A stretch of DNA of 64,000 nt, from assembly GCF_020982545.1 (NCBI RefSeq), contig NZ_JAJKLK010000019.1, positions 930,001-994,000 on the forward strand, written 5' to 3'. The notes under the pieces are model-generated. The model saw only the letters and a program-made list of their open reading frames with translations. It was not told the origin of the DNA and did not search any database. This stretch comes from Streptomyces sp. MNU76. GTDB lineage: Bacteria; Actinomycetota; Actinomycetes; Streptomycetales; Streptomycetaceae. Below are positions 54,879-63,414 of this stretch, piece by piece. Position numbers and translations under genes: made by a program. How positions within the stretch are numbered: the first letter of the stretch is position 1; each line of letters begins with the position of its first letter.

Positions 54879-56246
54879 GTGCCAGCAAGTGCTACGAACA
54901 GCCTGCGAGTCGCCGTACTCGCGGATTCCGACACCCGGTGGAAATGGGGCGCGCTCACCGCGCACCGTCTCGCTCCGAAGGACGCGGACATCCGCCTGGA
55001 CGGCTTCCTCCTGCGCGGCCGGGCCACCCCCACCGCCCGCCAGCTCCAGGAGGTCGGGGTCCGCCCCGACTCCCTGCGCGAGGTGACCGGCCTCGAATTC
55101 CTGCGCGCCATGAAGGAGGACACGAGCAAGGAGACGAGGGAGAACGCGTACGACGTCATCGTGCTCTCCCTCGTCGGCGGAGGCGTCCAGGCGATACTGC
55201 ACGGCCTGCGCCGGGCATGGGACGGCCGGACGAAGCGGCCCGTGGTCGTGACCGGCTACGTCGGTGTCGTCTACGAGAAGCTCGCCGACGGTCTGCTGCT
55301 GCGGCACGGCGCGGACCTCGTCCTCGCCAACTCCCGTCAGGACGCGGACCGTTTCCGGGCCGTCTACGAGGGCGTGGGCGCCGACGCCTCCTCGGTCACC
55401 GAGGTCGCGCTGCCCTTCCTGGGCGGCAAGGCGTACGCCGGCCCCGACGGCCCCTACACGGTCGTCTTCGCCGTACAGCCGTCCGTCCCGGACAACCGCC
55501 GGGACCGTATGTACCTGCTGAACCGTCTCGTCCAGCACGCGAGGCTGCACCCGGACCGCCAGGTGCTGCTGAAGCTGCGCTCCAAGCCGGGCGAGCACAC
55601 CACGCACATCGAGGAACTGCCCTACCAGAAGCTGACGGAGAAGCTTCCCGGCGGTCTGCCGGCCAACTTCCGTCTCGCGTACGGGAACATGGGCGAGGTC
55701 CTCGACACCACCGACCTGCTGGTCACCGTCAGCTCCACGGCGGCCCTGGAGTCGCTGCACCGCCGGATCCCCACCGTCGTCCTCACCGACCTCGGGATCC
55801 GCGAGACCCTCGGCAACCACCACTTCGTGGGCTCCGGCTGCCTCGCCTCCTGGGACCAGCTGGACGCCGGGTACGAGCCGACGCCGGACCCCGAGTGGGT
55901 GGCCCGGCAAGGGGTCATGGCTGGGGGGACCTCTCGGACGGAGTCCGGGGGAGGCTCGTACGCCACTGCCTTCGACACGGCCCGCACCCGTATCGCGAAG
56001 CTGGTCACGGCGCCCGAACTGCCGCCCCTCGCGCCGTACTACACGCCCGTCACCGCGCCCGGCTACCTCCCCGGCATCCTCGCCCGCCACCACCTCGGCC
56101 CCGACGGCGCACCGCTGCCCGGGGCGCCCGCCGAGGACCGGCAGGCCGGGCCCGTACGCCAGATCGTGCGCCGGGCGGCGCGCGGCGCCTACCGCCACGG
56201 AGTGCAGCGCGTGGCGCCCGTCATCCGCCGGATGGGGGAGCTGTGA
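54879..56246 (+). CDS. Putative glycosyltransferase (DUF6716-like)
   Basis: A 455-residue soluble protein first in the rightward polymer operon. It opens SLRVAVLADSDTRWKWGALT. The C-terminal half has a pattern like CDP-glycerol/GT-B enzymes: LLKLRSKPGEHTTHIEELPY and LLVTVSSTAALESLHRRIPT. I think it matches the family named DUF6716 putative glycosyltransferase. GTG at 54879 follows TAGCGT at 54866-54871 by only 7 nt, so the mRNA may be leaderless; there is no good ribosome site. The start of homology agrees with this GTG. The donor sugar is unknown. Confidence 0.75.
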   Translation: MPASATNSLRVAVLADSDTRWKWGALTAHRLAPKDADIRLDGFLLRGRATPTARQLQEVGVRPDSLREVTGLEFLRAMKEDTSKETRENAYDVIVLSLVGGGVQAILHGLRRAWDGRTKRPVVVTGYVGVVYEKLADGLLLRHGADLVLANSRQDADRFRAVYEGVGADASSVTEVALPFLGGKAYAGPDGPYTVVFAVQPSVPDNRRDRMYLLNRLVQHARLHPDRQVLLKLRSKPGEHTTHIEELPYQKLTEKLPGGLPANFRLAYGNMGEVLDTTDLLVTVSSTAALESLHRRIPTVVLTDLGIRETLGNHHFVGSGCLASWDQLDAGYEPTPDPEWVARQGVMAGGTSRTESGGGSYATAFDTARTRIAKLVTAPELPPLAPYYTPVTAPGYLPGILARHHLGPDGAPLPGAPAEDRQAGPVRQIVRRAARGAYRHGVQRVAPVIRRMGEL

Positions 56247-56290
56247 GCCGCCGCCCCACCGCCTCGCAAGAGCCGCTAGGAGTTCCCGAC

Positions 56291-57754
56291 ATGTCCAACC
56301 CGGAAGCGGGCCAGACGCCTTCCGCCCGCCGCGTCCTCGCCGTGATCCCCGCGCGGGGCGGCTCCAAGGGCGTCCCCGCGAAGAACCTCGCCCCCGTCGG
56401 CGGCGTTCCGCTGGTGGCCCGCGCGGTCCGCGAGTGCCTCGCCGCCCAGCTGGTGACGGACGTCGTCGTCTCCACCGACGACCACGCCATCGCCGCCGCC
56501 GCCCGTGAGTCCGGCGCCGAGGTCGTCCTGCGCCCCGCCGCGATCGCCGGTGACACCGCCACCTCCGAGGCCGCCGTCCTGCACGCCCTGGACGCCCACG
56601 AGTCCCGCCACGGCGCCCCGGTCGACGTCGTCCTCCTCGTGCAGTGCACCAGCCCGTTCATCCTCCGCGAGGACATCGACGGCGTCGCCCGCGCCGTCGT
56701 CGAGCACGGCGCCGACACCGCCCTCACCGTCGCCCCGTTCCACGGCTTCATCTGGCGCGACACGGCGGACGAGTTCACCGGCGGCGATGTGAACGCCGAG
56801 AGCCACGACATGAACGGGGAGCCGTACGGCGTCCCCGGGACGACACCGCTCGGTACGGCGTCGCCCGCGTCGGCGAGCGCACACGGCGAACCCGCCGGGG
56901 CCGACGGGCCCGCCGGACCCGAGGCCCCGCGCCCGGCGACCGGGCTCACCGGGGCCCCGGGTGCCCTGCCCGGCGACGTCCGCACCACCCCCGGCTTCAC
57001 CGCCGGCGGCTACGGCGTCAACCACGACAAGTCCTTCCGTCCCCGCCGCCAGGACCGCCCCCAGGACCTGCTGGAGACCGGCGCCGCCTACGCCATGGAC
57101 GCGGCCGGACTGCGCAAGCACCAGCACCGCTTCTTCGGCCGTACGGAACCCGTCCGCACCGACCCCGCCCGGGTCCTGGAGATCGACGACCCGCACGACC
57201 TCGCCCGCGCCCAGGCCCTCGCGCCGCTCTTCGACGCGAACCGGCCCGGCGCCCTCCCCGTCTACGACGACATCGACGCCGTAGTCCTCGACTTCGACGG
57301 CACCCAGACCGACGACCGGGTGCTGATCGACTCCGACGGACGGGAGTTCGTCTCCGTGCACCGCGGCGACGGACTCGGCATCGCGGCCCTCCGCAGGAGC
57401 GGCCTGAAGATGCTCATCCTGTCCACGGAACAGAACCCGGTCGTCGCCGCACGGGCCCGGAAGCTCAAGATCCCGGTCCTGCACGGCATCGACCGCAAAG
57501 ACCTCGCACTGAAGCAGTGGTGCGAGGAGCAGGGCATCGCGCCGGAGCGCGTGCTCTACGTCGGCAACGACGTCAACGACCTCCCGTGCTTCGCCCTCGT
57601 GGGCTGGCCCGTGGCGGTCGGCAGCGCCCACGACGTCGTACGCGGCGCCGCACGCGCGGTCACCACCGTCCCCGGCGGTGAAGGCGCGATCCGGGAGATC
57701 GCCGGCTGGATCCTCGGTCCCTCTCTCGACTCTCTCGACCCCCTCGACAAGTAA
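56291..57754 (+). CDS. CMP-nonulosonate synthetase (NeuA) fused to a KdsC-like HAD phosphatase
   Basis: A 487-residue two-domain enzyme. Residues 1-310 are an acylneuraminate cytidylyltransferase: VLAVIPARGGSKGVPAKNLA, TDVVVSTDDHAIAAAA and VVLLVQCTSPFILREDIDG. An insert of about 75 low-complexity residues (from GGDVNAES to TTPGFTAGG) interrupts it. Residues 330-487 are a HAD phosphatase: VVLDFDGTQTDDRVLIDSDG with the two Asp, ILSTEQNPVVAARARKL, and YVGNDVNDLPCFALVGWPVA. Together with NeuB it could make a nonulosonic acid phosphate, remove the 9-phosphate and activate it with CTP. ATG at 56291 has AGGAG upstream. It lies 44 bp after the DUF6716-like gene. Confidence 0.92.
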   Translation: MSNPEAGQTPSARRVLAVIPARGGSKGVPAKNLAPVGGVPLVARAVRECLAAQLVTDVVVSTDDHAIAAAARESGAEVVLRPAAIAGDTATSEAAVLHALDAHESRHGAPVDVVLLVQCTSPFILREDIDGVARAVVEHGADTALTVAPFHGFIWRDTADEFTGGDVNAESHDMNGEPYGVPGTTPLGTASPASASAHGEPAGADGPAGPEAPRPATGLTGAPGALPGDVRTTPGFTAGGYGVNHDKSFRPRRQDRPQDLLETGAAYAMDAAGLRKHQHRFFGRTEPVRTDPARVLEIDDPHDLARAQALAPLFDANRPGALPVYDDIDAVVLDFDGTQTDDRVLIDSDGREFVSVHRGDGLGIAALRRSGLKMLILSTEQNPVVAARARKLKIPVLHGIDRKDLALKQWCEEQGIAPERVLYVGNDVNDLPCFALVGWPVAVGSAHDVVRGAARAVTTVPGGEGAIREIAGWILGPSLDSLDPLDK

Positions 57755-57769
57755 GGAACTGGTCCCACC

Positions 57770-58708
57770 ATGAGCACCAACTCCCGTCTGCGCACGTTCG
57801 GTTCGAAGACCGCCGGCCCGGGTCACCCTGTCTACGTCGTCGGCGAGATCGGCATCAACCACAACGGTGAGCTGGAGAACGCCTTCAAGCTGATCGACGC
57901 CGCCGCCGAGGCCGGCTGCGACGCCGTCAAGTTCCAGAAGCGCACCCCCGAGATCTGCACCCCCCGTGACCAGTGGGACATCGAGCGCGACACCCCCTGG
58001 GGCCGCATGACCTACATCGACTACCGCCACCGCGTGGAGTTCGGTGAGGACGAGTACCGCCAGATCGACGAGTACTCCAAGGAGAAGGGCATCGACTGGT
58101 TCGCCTCCCCGTGGGACACCGAGGCCGTCGCCTTCCTGGAGAAGTTCGACGTCCCCGCCCACAAGGTGGCCTCCGCCTCCCTGACCGACGACGAGCTGCT
58201 GCGCGCCCTGCGCGCCACCGGCCGCACGGTCATCCTCTCCACCGGCATGTCGACCCCCAAGCAGATCCGTCACGCGGTCGAGGTCCTCGGCTCCGACAAC
58301 ATCCTGCTCTGCCACGCCACCTCGACGTACCCGGCCAAGGCCGAGGAGCTCAACCTCCGCGTCATCAACACCCTCCAGGCCGAGTACCCGAACGTCCCGA
58401 TCGGCTACTCCGGCCACGAGACGGGCCTGCAGACCACGCTCGCCGCCGTCGCCCTCGGCGCCACCTTCGTCGAGCGCCACATCACCCTCGACCGCGCCAT
58501 GTGGGGCTCCGACCAGGCCGCCTCCGTCGAGCCGCAGGGCCTGACCCGCCTGGTCCGCGACATCCGCACCATCGAGGCCTCCCTCGGCGACGGCGTCAAG
58601 AAGGTCTACGACTCCGAGCTCGGCCCCATGAAGAAGCTGCGCCGTGTCACCGGCGTCGTCGCCGAGGCGGAGATCGCGGTGGCGGCGGGCGAGCCGGTCG
58701 GCGTCTGA
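57770..58708 (+). CDS. neuB: N-acetylneuraminate/Kdn synthase family protein
   Basis: A 312-residue aldolase-type synthase that joins phosphoenolpyruvate to a C6 sugar. It begins VYVVGEIGINHNGELENAFK, then has CDAVKFQKRTPEICTPRDQW, IDWFASPWDTEAVAFLEKFD, VILSTGMSTPKQIRHAVEVL and PIGYSGHETGLQTTLAAVAL with GATFVERHITLDR. The C-terminal antifreeze-like (SAF) domain of classical NeuB is missing; the protein ends after the barrel. No NeuC epimerase gene is near, so the acceptor may be mannose-6-phosphate (giving Kdn) rather than ManNAc. ATG 57770 is 16 bp after the NeuA stop. Confidence 0.92.
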   Translation: MSTNSRLRTFGSKTAGPGHPVYVVGEIGINHNGELENAFKLIDAAAEAGCDAVKFQKRTPEICTPRDQWDIERDTPWGRMTYIDYRHRVEFGEDEYRQIDEYSKEKGIDWFASPWDTEAVAFLEKFDVPAHKVASASLTDDELLRALRATGRTVILSTGMSTPKQIRHAVEVLGSDNILLCHATSTYPAKAEELNLRVINTLQAEYPNVPIGYSGHETGLQTTLAAVALGATFVERHITLDRAMWGSDQAASVEPQGLTRLVRDIRTIEASLGDGVKKVYDSELGPMKKLRRVTGVVAEAEIAVAAGEPVGV

Positions 58709-58851
58709 CCGACCGCAGGTGGCCGCGGGCCGTCGTGCCGCCGGGGCGGCACGGGTGGCCCGCGGCCCACGGCGGCACCCGCCACCGTCGGCGAGCGATC
58801 CCCAGCCCCGCCCCCACCATCCGTACTCCCGGAAGCGACGGACATACGTCG

Positions 58852-59958
58852 ATGAGCCCCCGCACCGGAACCGCCGGCCCCCGCACTCTCGCCTTCGTCG
58901 AGAGCCCGGTACAGCTCCTGAACGTGCTGGAGTGGGCGCACACCCACGCCCTCGGCACCCCCGAGGACCCCGCTGCGGGGCCCTTCCGTTCCGGTGGCGC
59001 GGGGCTCACCCTGGTGGTCCTGTCGCCCAACGACCCCATGACCCGGGGCCAGCTGCGCCGGATGGCGGAGCTGGCCCGGGACGAGGGCCACGAGGTGCGC
59101 TGGGAGGAGGCGCGCGGCGGCACCGCCGCCCCCTTCCGCACCGTCGGCGGCCTCGCCCCGCTGCTGCGCGCCGCGCGCCGCATCGTCCTGGGCGACCCCT
59201 TCTCCCGCTACGTCCAGCTCCTGCTGACCATCACCCGGGCCCCGGACGTGGTCGTCGTCGACGACGGCACCGCGACCATGGAGTTCGTCTCCCAGCTGGC
59301 CCGCGGCGAACGCCTCGTGCGCTGGCACCGCAAGGGCGGCCGCCCCGGCCCCCGCGACCTGATCTTCGCCCCGGTCTCCGCCAAGGCCCGCAAGCGCCTC
59401 ACCCCGGCCGACGGCCGACGGGTCGAGGTCTTCTCCTCCATGCCGATCGACGAGACCCCCGAGGGTGTCTTCGTCACGGCCAATGACTTCGCCTGGACCC
59501 GCTCCCGCTTCGGCCCGCCCCGCATCACCAAGGGCGCCGACCTCGTGGGCACCTCCCTCGTGGAGACCGGAGTGGTGGACGGCGACCGCTACCGCGAAGC
59601 CGTGCGCTCCCTCGCGAAGGCCCACGGCGCCACGCGCTACTTCGCGCACCGCCGCGAGAGCGCCGAGAAACTCCACACCCTCGGCGCGGAGACCGGCCTG
59701 GAGATCGTCCGCCCCGACCTCCCTCTGGAGCTCATCGCCCGCCGCGGCCCCATCGGCCGGACGATCCTGAGCTTCCCGTCGACGGTCGTCCACACCCTGC
59801 CCCTGGCCCTGGCCGGGACGGACGTGCGCGTCGCCGTCTGCGACATCGACCCGGCGTGGCTCACCGAGAACGCCTCACCCCGCGCCCAGGGCTTCCTGTC
59901 CGGCGTCACGGGCACGGCCCGCGACGTCCACCGGCTGTCGTCGGTGGCGTCGGCCTGA
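58852..59958 (+). CDS. Putative glycosyltransferase of the nonulosonate locus
   Basis: A 368-residue soluble protein, last of the rightward polymer genes, 143 bp after neuB. It begins TLAFVESPVQLLNVLEWAHT, like the ESPLQL opening of bacterial sialyltransferase-type (GT52-like) or polysialyltransferase proteins. VVVVDDGTATMEFVSQLARG and HRRESAEKLHTLGAETGLEI are the other notable segments, and SFPSTVVHTLPLALAGTDV could be the Ser/Thr site for the CMP sugar. Family membership is not certain. ATG at 58852 is the only convincing start. It may start or extend the polymer. Confidence 0.7.
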   Translation: MSPRTGTAGPRTLAFVESPVQLLNVLEWAHTHALGTPEDPAAGPFRSGGAGLTLVVLSPNDPMTRGQLRRMAELARDEGHEVRWEEARGGTAAPFRTVGGLAPLLRAARRIVLGDPFSRYVQLLLTITRAPDVVVVDDGTATMEFVSQLARGERLVRWHRKGGRPGPRDLIFAPVSAKARKRLTPADGRRVEVFSSMPIDETPEGVFVTANDFAWTRSRFGPPRITKGADLVGTSLVETGVVDGDRYREAVRSLAKAHGATRYFAHRRESAEKLHTLGAETGLEIVRPDLPLELIARRGPIGRTILSFPSTVVHTLPLALAGTDVRVAVCDIDPAWLTENASPRAQGFLSGVTGTARDVHRLSSVASA

Positions 59959-60438
59959 GGGCCGGCGGGACCACCGGTCCCTGTGTCCCGGGTCATGCGC
60001 CGACCGTGATCCCCGTCACCCCGGGCATGCGTACATAGCCCGGTCGGTCAACCGGTCGCCGACGCCCCGCCCGCCCGGACAACCGCAGGCCACCGCCCCC
60101 GTCCCGCCTGGGCGCGACGGCGGTCCGGCCGCACGGCCGAACACACCACGTAGCCGAACGGTCGCGCGCTGGTGACGCTTCCGGCACCGTGGGACGACGC
60201 GGACGTGGTAAGGGTGGAGTGTGGGAATCGTTCGGGCACCCCCGGACGTTTAGTCGATGGGATTCGCGGGCAAACCCGGCGCTCCCGTCTCCGACGGGCC
60301 ACCCGCACCGCAAGACGGACGGGTATACCCATCCCTGCCAATACGTATGCGTTGTGCGGCCGGAAAACTTCCCCTTACAGGCTGATTTTTTGTTGATCGA
60401 GGGTGAGAAGGTCGCCCGATCGCCCTACCCTTCAGAGG
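59959..60438. other. Long intergenic region
   Basis: A 480-bp region with no supported gene. The last 100 bp are richer in A/T (AACTTCCCCTTACAGGCTGA then TTTTTTGTTGATCG near 60370-60400) and probably hold the promoter of the M20 gene. TACCCT at 60426-60431 lies 7 nt before the GTG at 60439 and could be the -10 of a leaderless transcript. Confidence 0.4.
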
Positions 60439-61704
60439 GTGAACCAACTGATGTCCCGAGAGTCCGAGGCCGATCTGCCAGGGGAAGCCGAAACGTCGCT
60501 CCCCGGCACCTTGCCGGAAGCCCTGCGTGCCGAACTCGTCGCGTTCCGCCGCGACTTGCACATGCACCCGGAGCTCGGCAACCAGGAGTTCCGTACGACC
60601 GCCGCGATCAAGGCCCGCCTGGAGAAGGCAGGGCTCAGGCCGCGCGTGCTCGAGACCGGGACCGGACTCATCTGTGACATCGGCGACTGGAGCGGCGCCG
60701 ACCACTCCGCGCTCGCCCTGCGCGCCGACATCGACGCCCTCCCGATCCCGGACACCAAGGTGGACTGCGACTACCGCTCCACCGTCCCGGACCGCGCCCA
60801 CGCCTGCGGCCACGACGTGCACACCACCGTCGTCCTCGGCGCCGGCCTCGTCCTCGCCGACCTGCACCGCAGGGGCGAGCTGCCCCGCCCCGTCCGGCTG
60901 ATCTTCCAGCCCGCCGAGGAGGTGCTGCCCGGCGGCGCCGCGGACGTCATCAGGACCGGCTCGCTCGAAGGCGTCGGCCGGATCATCGCCGTCCACTGCG
61001 ACCCCCGCGTCGACGCGGGCCGCATCGGACTGCGCCACGGCCCCATCACCTCGGCCTGCGACCGGCTGGAGCTCTCCCTGGACGGCCCGGGCGGCCACAC
61101 CGCGCGCCCGCACCTCACCACCGACCTCGTCACCGCCGCCGCCCGGGTCGTCACCGACGTGCCCGCGCTGGTCGCCCGCCGCTTCGACGCCCGCGCCGGG
61201 CTCGTCGTGACCTGGGGCCGCATCGAGTCGGGCCACGCGCCGAACGTCATCCCGCAGCACGCCGAGCTCTCCGGTACCGTCCGCTGCCTGGACATCAACG
61301 CCTGGCGGCAGGCCCCCGACCTGATCCACGAGGCGGTCCAGGAGGTCGCGGTCATGCACCGTGCCAAGCCCGAGATCAACTACATCCGGGGCGTCCCGCC
61401 GGTCGTCAACGACCCCGTCGTCACCGAGCTGCTGCACGACTCGATGGTGGCCCGCCGCGGCGTGAAGTCCGTCGAGGACACCGAGCAGAGCCTCGGCGGC
61501 GAGGACTTCTCCTGGTACCTGGAGCACGTCCCCGGCGCCATGGCCCGCCTGGGCGTCCGCCGCCCGGGCGACCTCACCGTCCGCGACCTCCACCAGGGCG
61601 ACTTCGACGCCGACGAACACGCCATCACCGTGGGCGTCGAGCTCTTCACCGCTGCCGCCCTCCTCGACGCCCGCATGCGGGTCCTCGACGCGGCCGGCCG
61701 GTAA
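60439..61704 (+). CDS. M20 family metallo-amidohydrolase
   Basis: A 421-residue zinc hydrolase of the M20D group, which cleaves N-acyl or amide bonds of amino acids and related compounds. It shows FRRDLHMHPELGNQEFRTTA, ALRADIDALPIPDTKVD, the metal site HACGHDVHTTVVLGAG, FQPAEEVLPGGAADV and the final GGEDFSWYLEHVPGAM. The lid domain carries the usual SLDGPGGHTARPHLTTDLV. I choose GTG at 60439; GTG 60403 and ATG 60451 are alternatives. It is a single gene before the BMP lipoproteins. The substrate cannot be told from the sequence. Confidence 0.88.
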   Translation: MNQLMSRESEADLPGEAETSLPGTLPEALRAELVAFRRDLHMHPELGNQEFRTTAAIKARLEKAGLRPRVLETGTGLICDIGDWSGADHSALALRADIDALPIPDTKVDCDYRSTVPDRAHACGHDVHTTVVLGAGLVLADLHRRGELPRPVRLIFQPAEEVLPGGAADVIRTGSLEGVGRIIAVHCDPRVDAGRIGLRHGPITSACDRLELSLDGPGGHTARPHLTTDLVTAAARVVTDVPALVARRFDARAGLVVTWGRIESGHAPNVIPQHAELSGTVRCLDINAWRQAPDLIHEAVQEVAVMHRAKPEINYIRGVPPVVNDPVVTELLHDSMVARRGVKSVEDTEQSLGGEDFSWYLEHVPGAMARLGVRRPGDLTVRDLHQGDFDADEHAITVGVELFTAAALLDARMRVLDAAGR

Positions 61705-61937
61705 TCCCTCCCGAGCCGTCGGCTTGCGCCCCGCCCACCCTCGCGGCAGCCTGGTGCGCGTGTCCGTACGAGCCCCGTACGGACCGCGCACGCTCACGCT
61801 GAAGTCGCCCCCTGTACACGGACCGTCAGGGACGCGAAAGGCCCCGTGCCCGAGACGTCCCTTTCGATCCCCTGGTTCACGAGGGCGTAACGGCCACCGG
61901 CACGAATGGATAACGGCCAGTCGAAACCCCGTTCCCA

Positions 61938-61956
61938 GGAGGGTCTACGCGCGTTA
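61938..61956 (+). promoter_or_regulatory. Conserved element upstream of BMP lipoprotein 1
   Basis: GGAGGGTCTACGCGCGTTA is identical to 63309-63327 upstream of the second BMP gene, and the next bases remain similar (ATGTGCGCCGAA here, CTCTGCGACGAA there). It lies 44 bp before the start at 62000. It may be a promoter core or activator site. Confidence 0.6.
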
Positions 61957-61999
61957 ATGTGCGCCGAACTGAGCACCCGGTCGCGGGGCTTTGGAGAAG

Positions 62000-63073
62000 A
62001 TGGGGAACTTCAAGATGCGTCGGATTTCCAAACTGACCCGCGTCGCGGTGGGGGTCGCGTCGCTGGCGCTCGCCGCCACGGCCTGTGGTGGCACCAGCAG
62101 CGAGAGCAGCAGCAACGGCGGCGAGACCAGCAAGGGCGAAAAGGGCCTCGCGATCGCGTACGACATCGGCGGCAAGGGCGACCAGTCCTTCAACGACGCC
62201 GCGTACGCGGGCCTGGAGAAGGCTCAGAAGGAGTTCGGTTACCAGACCGAGGACATCGAGCCCACCGAGGGCGAGACGGACGCCGACAAGCAGCAGCGTC
62301 TGGAGTCCCTGGCCAAGCAGGGCTACAACCCGGTCATCGGTGTCGGCTTCGCCTACGGCCCGGCCATGGAGGCCGCCGCCAAGCAGTACCCGGACACCAC
62401 CTTCGGCATCGTCGACTCGGTCGTCGAGGGCGACAACGTCGCGTCCCTCGTCTTCGCCGAGCAGGAGGCCTCGTACCTCGCCGGTGTCGCGGCCGCCAAG
62501 GCCACCAAGACGAACACCGTGGGCTTCATCGGCGGTGTGGACATCCCGCTGATCCACAAGTTCGAGGCCGGCTACAAGCAGGGCGTCGAGGACACCAGCG
62601 GCGGCAAGGTCAAGGTCGTCTCGCAGTACCTGACCCAGACGGCCGAGGAGGGCGGCTTCTCCAGCCCCGACAAGGGCAAGGCCGCCGCCGAGGGCCAGAT
62701 CGAGAAGGACGCGGACGTCCTCTACCAGGCCGCCGGCCTCTCCGGCCAGGGTGTCATCGAGGCCGCCGCCAAGGCCAAGGTCTGGGCGATCGGCGTCGAC
62801 TCCGACCAGTACAACCAGGAGGCCCTGGCCCCCTACAAGGAGTACATCCTCACCTCCGCCCTCAAGGACGTCGGCGGCGCGGTCTACGCCCTCGCCAAGT
62901 CCGTCGAGGACGGCAAGCCGCTCGACGGTGTCCAGACCTTCGACCTGAAGGTCGACGGCGTGGGCCTCGCCGACTCCAACCCGAAGATGGCCGAGATCGC
63001 CGGCCTCTCGGACGCGGTCGCCAAGGCCAAGGAGGAAATCATCGACGGCACGATCAAGGTGAAGACCGAGTAA
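62000..63073 (+). CDS. BMP-family (PnrA-like) nucleoside-binding lipoprotein 1
   Basis: A 357-residue ABC-transporter binding protein of the basic membrane protein family, which usually binds purine nucleosides. The lipobox is LAATAC at the end of the signal (RVAVGVASLALAATAC), followed by a Ser/Gly linker. The core starts LAIAYDIGGKGDQSFNDAAY and has GYNPVIGVGFAYGPAMEAAA, TVGFIGGVDIPLIHKFEAGY and VWAIGVDSDQYNQEALAPYK. ATG at 62000 has GGAG close upstream; ATG 62015 is also possible. The next gene is a close paralogue, and no permease is seen in the window. Confidence 0.92.
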   Translation: MGNFKMRRISKLTRVAVGVASLALAATACGGTSSESSSNGGETSKGEKGLAIAYDIGGKGDQSFNDAAYAGLEKAQKEFGYQTEDIEPTEGETDADKQQRLESLAKQGYNPVIGVGFAYGPAMEAAAKQYPDTTFGIVDSVVEGDNVASLVFAEQEASYLAGVAAAKATKTNTVGFIGGVDIPLIHKFEAGYKQGVEDTSGGKVKVVSQYLTQTAEEGGFSSPDKGKAAAEGQIEKDADVLYQAAGLSGQGVIEAAAKAKVWAIGVDSDQYNQEALAPYKEYILTSALKDVGGAVYALAKSVEDGKPLDGVQTFDLKVDGVGLADSNPKMAEIAGLSDAVAKAKEEIIDGTIKVKTE

Positions 63074-63100
63074 CGGTCACGCCTCCGAGAGCGTCCTGAC

Positions 63101-63132
63101 AGCGGGCGGGTGTACATGTACACCCGCCCGCT
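63101..63132. terminator. 32-bp perfect palindrome, probable terminator
   Basis: AGCGGGCGGGTGTACA (63101-63116) is followed at once by its reverse complement (63117-63132), 28 bp after the stop of the first BMP gene. As RNA it would fold into a stem with a small loop at CATG. Confidence 0.8.
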
Positions 63133-63165
63133 TCACGTTCCAGCGCCGGACGAGCCCCACGCCGC

Positions 63166-63200
63166 CAAGGGGCGCGGGGAACGGCGCGACCAGCCACGAC
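63166..63200. repeat. Dispersed Streptomyces intergenic repeat, copy E
   Basis: AAGGGGCGCGGGGAACGGCG then CGACCAGCCACGAC, nearly identical to copy B at 6874. It lies in the gap between the two BMP genes. Confidence 0.65.
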
Positions 63201-63308
63201 GCACGGACGATCGCGACCCGACCGAACCACCCCCCACCTGGCGCCCCCAACCGCCGGACGACCCTTGCAACACGGCCCCATAACAACGTGGTCCACCAGG
63301 CTTCACCC

Positions 63309-63327
63309 GGAGGGTCTACGCGCGTTA
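63309..63327 (+). promoter_or_regulatory. Conserved element upstream of BMP lipoprotein 2
   Basis: An exact 19-bp match to 61938-61956, 88 bp before the second BMP start. Keeping this block while the surrounding sequence has diverged suggests a shared control site. Confidence 0.6.
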
Positions 63328-63414
63328 CTCTGCGACGAAAGCCATACCAGGCGCCGATGCCGGGCAGCACTACTGTCCAGTACCCTCCGGCGCTGTACGA
63401 CAGGAGCACCACAA

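Larger units (their letters stand above)
63074..63414. other. Region between the two BMP genes
   Basis: A 341-bp region with a 32-bp palindromic terminator (63101-63132), a dispersed repeat (63166-63200) and the conserved upstream element (63309-63327). No gene is supported. Confidence 0.6.
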
